Below, piece by piece: positions 59,478 through 64,000 of a DNA stretch of 64,000 nucleotides. How positions within the stretch are numbered: position 1 is the stretch's first letter; each line of letters begins with the position of its first letter. The notes beneath the pieces are model-generated. The model searched no databases. It was not told the origin of the DNA and worked only from the letters and a program-made list of their open reading frames with translations. The translations under genes and the position numbers were made by a program. Origin of the DNA: Saprospiraceae bacterium (GTDB taxonomy: Bacteria; Bacteroidota; Bacteroidia; Chitinophagales; Saprospiraceae); NCBI GenBank assembly GCA_019638455.1, contig JAHBTU010000003.1, forward strand, positions 310,001 to 374,000, in the 5' to 3' direction.

Positions 59478-59545
59478 GGGACGAACAGCCCATTCAGGGA
59501 CGAACGACAAGGGAAAAGGGACGAATGGCGTAGCTTAGGGGCGAA
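59478..59545 (-). promoter_or_regulatory. Four ~20-bp-period repeats GGGACGAA between LytTR and DUF2306-like genes
   Basis: GGGACGAA at 59478, 59497 and 59518 and GGGGCGAAT at 59538: spacings 19, 21 and 20 bases, about two helical turns. They lie before the membrane-protein gene and next to the LytTR gene's stop. LytTR regulators bind direct repeats, so this is a candidate operator (inference). Confidence 0.55.
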
Positions 59546-60401
59546 TGGAAAGGCGTTCGCGCAGCATTTGGTTGAGTTGGCGCGACACAGGCACCGGAGC
59601 GTCCAATCGAGGAAGATGCAATTTGTACCCCTGCGCGTTGCCGCTCACGTCCTTGATGTGTTGCAGATTCACAATGTGCCCCTTGTGGCAACGCATGAAT
59701 TGTGGATGTGTCGCCAGCGCGGATTCCACGGCTTTTAGCGAACTGCGCAGAACGACTTTGCGCAACTGGTCATTTTCCACAAAAAAAACTTCCACATAAT
59801 TGTCGGCAGCGCGAACGAGCAACAGCGCATCCGCAGGCAGCACGAGGTCGCCGCTTTGGGTTTCGGCAGGGATGCGCACCGGGACGGCGGCTATGGGTTC
59901 AGGGAGGTGTGTGTGCAAGTCGCGGCTGATGGCTGCCGATTCCCGCGCATATCGCTTGTGCAGACGCGCCTCGTTCAGCAGAACAGAGGCTGCCACCGGG
60001 AAAATGCCTACGGCCACCGTGTAGAGTTCAAAATACATCAGGCTCTGCCAGCTCAAGTCCACTAAGCCCAGTGCATCGCTATACAGGATGTTGCCTAAGC
60101 CGATTAATGCCAGATTGACCATCGTCCAAAAGATTTCTCTGCCTACTGTCCAGTTTTTTTCGGTGTAGTAGTCGTTGGGCAACAGGTGCATGCCCATGCC
60201 TACCGCTGTCATCACGCCGAAAGAAACCAAACCGTAGCCCAATGCAACGTAAATCAGCCCTTTCGGCAGCGTGTTGAGGCCAAACGGTTGGAAAAACCAC
60301 AAAAACACGAACACGAAAAAACCTATCACGGCTCCCCGCCGCAGGATGTGTCGCGGCGAGCGGTCGAGGCTATATGGACGGTTCCAAAACGCTCCAAGCA
60401 T
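59535..60401 (-). CDS. Membrane-bound LytTR-family regulator
   Basis: 288 residues. Four helices at the N-terminus (GAVIGFFVFVFLWFFQPFGL; GYGLVSFGVMTAVGMGMHLL; IFWTMVNLALIGLGNILYS; LYTVAVGIFPVAASVLL) and a C-terminal LytTR DNA-binding domain: LLLVRAADNYVEVFFVENDQ, LRSSLKAVESALATHPQFMR, CHKGHIVNLQHIKDVSGNAQ, VPVSRQLNQMLRERL. This fusion is a one-component regulator common in Bacteroidota that senses at the membrane. The gene precedes the DUF2306-like gene in the same direction; the intervening repeats may be its target. Signal unknown. Confidence 0.92.
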   Translation of the reverse strand: MLGAFWNRPYSLDRSPRHILRRGAVIGFFVFVFLWFFQPFGLNTLPKGLIYVALGYGLVSFGVMTAVGMGMHLLPNDYYTEKNWTVGREIFWTMVNLALIGLGNILYSDALGLVDLSWQSLMYFELYTVAVGIFPVAASVLLNEARLHKRYARESAAISRDLHTHLPEPIAAVPVRIPAETQSGDLVLPADALLLVRAADNYVEVFFVENDQLRKVVLRSSLKAVESALATHPQFMRCHKGHIVNLQHIKDVSGNAQGYKLHLPRLDAPVPVSRQLNQMLRERLSIRP

Positions 60402-60449
60402 GAGGGCAAAGGAACGGCGTATTTTTCGGAATTGATGAGGATTGGAGGG

Positions 60450-62054
60450 CTATCTCCAGATTCGCTTGAGCGCGTGAGCCTCGCCCTTGGCCAGTTTCAC
60501 TTTCCCGTTTTCAGCATAGATTTTAATGGTGGAAAAATTTTCGCTGGGAAAGAAAATGTCCGTCAACGCGGTAGCGCCGTTGTCGGCAAACAACTCAGCC
60601 GAGCTCACATCAAAAAACAAGTGCAGCCGGATGTTCTTGTCCGCCGACACACGAGGCGCCGTGTGAACCGTGTTGGCAAATTTATCGGAAAAAGCCACCT
60701 CCCCGGATTGGGTGCGGTCGCTGGAATACAAAGCCGTGCCAGCGTTGCAGCCAATGCGATAACGCTCTCCTTTTGCATTCGACAGCTCCACGCCAAAGTC
60801 AACAGCAGTGCCGGGGTCAACCTCAAATTCGAGCATCAATTCCATCTGCGAGGGCGAAAATCCGATGGTCTTTGTCAGGTCGAGCGTGCCCGTTATTTCG
60901 ATAGGCCCCAATCGCCGCGTCGTCGTTCGGAGTTGTTTCAATGTCTCCACGGGGTGCGAAAAAACCCGATAGCCCGCACTTGTTTTGTTTAAAGTAAGCA
61001 CTCTGGGCAGTGTCATGGCGCTCCGCCAGACGGCGGTAGGCACCACCGTGGCGTAGTCCCAATTGCTCATCCAGCCCATGAACAGGCGGCGACCGTCGTC
61101 GTTGGGTATGTCCGACCAAGTAACCCCCGCGTAGTTGTCGCGCCCATAGTCGAGCCAAATCGCTTTTTCGTCGCGCACCAAAGGCTCGAAGGAATCGTCG
61201 AGTTTGAAATGTTGGCCGTCAAAATCGCCGACGAAGTATTGTGTGGCCGACCCTCCGTTCGGGCCACCCGGATTGATACTGACCAGCAAGACCCAGCGGG
61301 TGTCGTTGGTTCCCTCCACCAGGACTGGGAACAAATCGGGACATTCCCAAACCCCACCGTGTACGCCCCACTCCTTGCCAAAATCGCTGAGGTGCCGCCA
61401 TTTTTTTAAATCCGACGAACTCCAGAATTGAATATGGTCGTACGCGGCCAATGCCATCACCCACTGCTCGGAGCGTTCGTCCCAACGCACCTTTGGGTCG
61501 CGGAAGTCGCGGATTTGTTTGAGATTGGGCAATACGGGGTTTTCCTCATACTTTGTCCAAGTGCGGCCTTTGTCGTGACTGAAAGCGATGCCCTGACATT
61601 GATAATCGCTGCGCCCCGCTTTTTCCGCCTCCATATCGTGATAGGTAAAAATGGCAACGATGGGGGGCTGGCCCGAAGCCCCATGGCCCAATCCACTGGT
61701 GTTTTTCCAGTCCACCACGGCGCTGCCCGAAAAAATATAGCCCAAAGAATCGGGATACAATGCAATGGGCAAGTGTTCCCAATGCGTCAAATCCTTGCTC
61801 ACCGCATGGCCCCAATGCATCGGACCCCACACATTCGAGTCGGGATAGAATTGATAAAACAAATGGTATTCACCCTCGTAGAAAAACATCCCATTCGGGT
61901 CGTTCATCCATTTTTCCTTTGGGGAAAAGTGGAATTGAGGACGATGCGGCTCCGAATATTCCAAAGCGTCCTTGTTGTAAGGCGAGGGGGCATTGCACCC
62001 ACAAATCGCGCAGCCGATGCAGATGAGCGGTAAGGTCAAAATGGCATTTTTCAT
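60450..62054 (-). CDS. Glycoside hydrolase family 32 lipoprotein (fructan hydrolase)
   Basis: 534 residues. Lipoprotein signal MKNAILTLPLICIGCAICGC with C20 in ICGC, so probably envelope- or surface-anchored. GH32 motifs: nucleophile Asp52 in WMNDPNG, the transition-state stabiliser region FRDPKVRW, and the acid/base region WECPDLFPV. A C-terminal beta-sandwich follows (AVDFGVELSNAKGERYRI ... SSAELFADNGATALTDIFF). It hydrolyses fructans such as levan, inulin or sucrose; which linkage cannot be read. The sugar porter gene lies upstream on the same strand (239-base gap). Confidence 0.96.
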   Translation of the reverse strand: MKNAILTLPLICIGCAICGCNAPSPYNKDALEYSEPHRPQFHFSPKEKWMNDPNGMFFYEGEYHLFYQFYPDSNVWGPMHWGHAVSKDLTHWEHLPIALYPDSLGYIFSGSAVVDWKNTSGLGHGASGQPPIVAIFTYHDMEAEKAGRSDYQCQGIAFSHDKGRTWTKYEENPVLPNLKQIRDFRDPKVRWDERSEQWVMALAAYDHIQFWSSSDLKKWRHLSDFGKEWGVHGGVWECPDLFPVLVEGTNDTRWVLLVSINPGGPNGGSATQYFVGDFDGQHFKLDDSFEPLVRDEKAIWLDYGRDNYAGVTWSDIPNDDGRRLFMGWMSNWDYATVVPTAVWRSAMTLPRVLTLNKTSAGYRVFSHPVETLKQLRTTTRRLGPIEITGTLDLTKTIGFSPSQMELMLEFEVDPGTAVDFGVELSNAKGERYRIGCNAGTALYSSDRTQSGEVAFSDKFANTVHTAPRVSADKNIRLHLFFDVSSAELFADNGATALTDIFFPSENFSTIKIYAENGKVKLAKGEAHALKRIWR

Positions 62055-62228
62055 TTTTTATACCTTAGACTTGTTGCGGTGGAGGGCTTTGAGTGAAGGG
62101 GATTGCCATTTTTTCGGCTGGCAAGGCAAATTTTGCGGTCGAAATCGGGCATATTCGGCAAAAAATTTAACGGAGCCAGTCGGAAAAAGGGCTTTCCCTT
62201 CGCCAAAGGCCTCCATCGCAACAAGTCT

Positions 62229-62301
62229 CTTGATTCACCAAGATTTGTCAGTTCAACGTGATTGCGCTCCTTGATTTTGAGCGGATTGTGCTTTTAGCCG
62301 C
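62229..62301 (-). repeat. R2 dispersed repeat, copy d
   Basis: Complement reads GCTAAAAGCACAATCCGCTC, AAAATCAAGGAGCGCAATCA, CTGACAAATCTTGGTGAATC. The stop codon (62294-62296) of the sugar porter lies inside it. Confidence 0.8.
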
Positions 62302-63622
62302 TCGCAGTCAATCTTTTTTCCAAATCTTCTAGCGAAACGCCCTTCGTTTCTGGCATCATTCGCCACACGAACAGGAGTTGAAGCCCCATCATAAAGGCAA
62401 AAAAGGCGAAGACAGGTGCCGCGCCTATGCGGGTGAACAACACAGGTATCAGCGAGGGAATGGCAGCCGCCAACACCCAATGCACCGAGCTGCCCAAAGA
62501 CTGACCGCTTGCTCGCAGGTGTGTGGGGAAAATTTCAGAGATAAAAACCCATATCACCGCGCCCTGCCCCACAGCGTGAGCTGCTATGAACAAAAACAAA
62601 AAAATAGGCACCGCAAAGCCTTTGATGCCCATAGCAAAGGCGATGGCCACGCACGAGAGCGACAAGATGTACCCAATTGAGCCGATATACATGAGCTGTC
62701 GCCGGCCAAAACGGTCAATCAATGACAGGCCGAGCAAGGTGAAAATCAGATTGGTCACGCCGATACCCACACTGCTAAGCAAGGCAGCGCTTTTCTCCAA
62801 GCCTGCTATTTCAAAAATGCGCGGGGCATAGTAGAGGAATGCGTTGATGCCCGAAAACTGGTTGAAAAATGCCACCAAAAAAGCCAAGACCAAGGGGAAC
62901 CGGTATTTCAGCGTAAAAATTGTCTCGCTCTTGTCGGACTCATCGTGGTCAGCCATGATGCGGCGCATTTCCGCCTCCGTGTCGGCATGCGGGGCAATGA
63001 GGCGCAGCGTTTGCGCCGCGGCCGCTCGGTCTTGGCGCTTCACCAAAAGCCAGCGCGGGCTTTCGGGCACGGTGAACACCATCACGGCATACAGGAAAGC
63101 GGGGATGGCCTCCACGCCCACCATCCAACGCCAAGCGTTGTCGCCAAGGCCACTCAGCAAATAGTTGGAAAGAAATGCGACGAGGATGCCCAACACGATA
63201 TTGAACTGGTACAGGGCCACCAATTTGCCCCGCTCGTTGGCCGGAGCGATTTCCGAAATGTAGGCAGGGGCAGCGATGGTGGAGGCACCCACGCCCAGCC
63301 CCCCCAAAAAGCGGAAGAAGGCGAACACCCACGGGTCGTTGGCAAGCGCCGAACCCAATGCCGAAGCGAGGTAGAAAACGCCTATCCAGAGCAAGGTGTT
63401 TTTGCGGCCCAACCTATCCGTCGGGATGCCGCCCAGCATGGCACCCACCACCGTGCCCCAAAGGGCGGAAGCCATGACAACAAAGCCGTGAAAAACTTCG
63501 CCCCTCGGCCAAAGGGTTTGCAGCGAAAGGTCGGCACCAGAAATAACCACTGTGTCGAACCCAAACAAGAAGCCCGCCAATGCGACGGTGATAGACCAAA
63601 AGAAGATTTTGCGATGACTCAT
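62294..63622 (-). CDS. MFS sugar porter (SP family)
   Basis: 442 residues, 12 membrane helices. Sugar-porter signatures: GFDTVVISGADLSLQ at helix 1, PTDRLGRKNTLLWIG and IDRFGRRQLMYIG (loop motifs), GGLGVGASTIAAPAYISEIA-P, VPESPRWLLVKR, NQFSGINAFLYYAPRIFE, and PETKGVSLEDLEKRL at the end. These match xylose/glucose/fructose H+ symporters. Beside the GH32 gene, uptake of fructose or sucrose is likely (inference). Stop codon lies in an R2 repeat. Start ATG at 63622. Confidence 0.95.
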   Translation of the reverse strand: MSHRKIFFWSITVALAGFLFGFDTVVISGADLSLQTLWPRGEVFHGFVVMASALWGTVVGAMLGGIPTDRLGRKNTLLWIGVFYLASALGSALANDPWVFAFFRFLGGLGVGASTIAAPAYISEIAPANERGKLVALYQFNIVLGILVAFLSNYLLSGLGDNAWRWMVGVEAIPAFLYAVMVFTVPESPRWLLVKRQDRAAAAQTLRLIAPHADTEAEMRRIMADHDESDKSETIFTLKYRFPLVLAFLVAFFNQFSGINAFLYYAPRIFEIAGLEKSAALLSSVGIGVTNLIFTLLGLSLIDRFGRRQLMYIGSIGYILSLSCVAIAFAMGIKGFAVPIFLFLFIAAHAVGQGAVIWVFISEIFPTHLRASGQSLGSSVHWVLAAAIPSLIPVLFTRIGAAPVFAFFAFMMGLQLLFVWRMMPETKGVSLEDLEKRLTASG

Positions 63623-63698
63623 TCAACCCGTTTTTTTCTGCGGCAAAACTACGTTTGTTGGCGAATGATTTGCGCAAGTACAAGGTCGTCCCCTGAAT

Positions 63699-63775
63699 TA
63701 CACCTCTATTCGTCAGGATTTGTCAGATTGCAATGATTGCTCTCCGTAAAAAACTTGGCGGTGCGAGTTATATTC
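63699..63775 (-). repeat. R2 dispersed repeat, copy e (internally deleted)
   Basis: GGATTTGTCAGATTGCAATG - ATTGCTCTCC, then AACTTGGCGGTGCGAGTTAT-ATTC; matches the ends of copy c but lacks the middle CTAAAAGC part. Confidence 0.7.
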
Positions 63776-63805
63776 AAGGGGCGGAAAAAGCATACGGTAT
63801 CTGTG

Positions 63806-63863
63806 GGCAAAAAAAGAGGTGTCTCATACGTCATGCCATGATGACTTGTGAGACACCTCTCAT
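63806..63863 (-). terminator. Terminator of the gene at the right edge
   Basis: GAGGTGTCTCATA ... TGTGAGACACCTC hairpin; on the minus strand it is followed by TTTTTTTGCCC. It lies ~20 bases past the stop at 63884. Confidence 0.85.
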
Positions 63864-63883
63864 TCAATTTGTCAGCGCAAAAA

Positions 63884-64000
63884 TTATTGCGACTGCAACG
63901 GCGGAAGGTCGGTGGGGGATGCCGGGCCACCCGTGCCAACGGTCAGCACGGCGATGATGCACAACACCGCCAAAGCACCAGCCAACACCCAGGTTGCTTT
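63884..64000 (-). CDS. Partial membrane protein, C-terminal 38 residues
   Basis: The reverse frame, open from the window edge, gives a single hydrophobic helix (WVLAGALAVLCIIAVLTVG) followed by a short polar tail TGGPASPTDLPPLQSQ and TAA. A strong terminator follows, supporting a real gene. Identity cannot be judged from 38 residues; a C-terminal tail helix or small membrane protein fits. Confidence 0.6.
   Translation of the reverse strand, partial: KATWVLAGALAVLCIIAVLTVGTGGPASPTDLPPLQSQ

Noticed and set aside
59478..59545. Reading the GGGACGAA repeats as a CRISPR array
   Set aside because: Units are 8 bases with 11-13 base gaps, far too short for CRISPR repeats and spacers; no cas genes in the window.

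Overview
The window is chromosomal DNA of a member of the phylum Bacteroidota, most likely the class Saprospiria (Saprospiraceae, Haliscomenobacter or Lewinella-like). This is inferred from type A and type B type IX secretion (T9SS) sorting domains, TamL, DUF5686/carboxypeptidase-regulatory outer-membrane proteins, TPR-CHAT proteins beside an ECF sigma factor, a TAnnTTTG-type promoter and moderate GC content. No rRNA, prophage or CRISPR array was seen. One tRNA (Cys, GCA) is present.

Layout. 0-4 kb: a cut-off conserved hypothetical gene, a large T9SS type A protein with dockerin-like repeats, and a Uma2-family protein. 4-10 kb: class I ribonucleotide reductase with nrdA and nrdB separated by about 2 kb of small genes. 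Four TTCGATT-type direct repeats lie upstream of nrdA and five DnaA-box-like 9-mers upstream of nrdB. 10-24 kb: DUF3179 protein, an S8-like protease translationally coupled to a putative outer-membrane protein, tRNA-Cys, a sodium/solute symporter, DUF1573, DinB, an SbcD-like nuclease, an EEP-family hydrolase, a T9SS beta-helix protein and an ung-DUF5995-paaD-like operon. 24-28.7 kb: a zone of decay with a broken T9SS esterase, a 180-bp repeat, an intact IS630-type element, an RND-transporter fragment, an AT-rich orphan gene, palindromic remnants and a 5'-truncated CHAT gene. 28.8-35 kb: an exported TPR-CHAT protease facing a sigma/anti-sigma-like gene pair. 35-50 kb: envelope biogenesis (DUF937-OmpA, TamL, a PKD/T9SS type B protein, an outer-membrane barrel, an exopolysaccharide sugar transferase) and housekeeping genes (SpoU methyltransferase, Der GTPase, an ACMSD-like amidohydrolase, an MBL hydrolase). 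50-64 kb: DUF5686 protein, a decayed Uma2 gene, BadF-type kinase plus phosphofructokinase, glucosaminidase, a LytTR regulator with a repeat array in front of its neighbour, and a sugar porter/GH32 fructan locus.

The most distinctive content is non-coding. A ~180-bp dispersed repeat family (called R1 here) occurs at 6957, 25699, 50171, 53561 and 55804, plus a head-to-head composite at 14503. Its near-full copies keep the same 49-codon open frame. One copy carries a nested 171-bp MITE with an 8-bp target duplication, one sits in the loop of an inverted repeat spanning two convergent stop codons, and one abuts the broken esterase. A second family (R2, ~75-140 bp) occurs five times, mainly at 3' gene ends. 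All functional statements rest on reading the sequence and on recalled family features; no database search was run.
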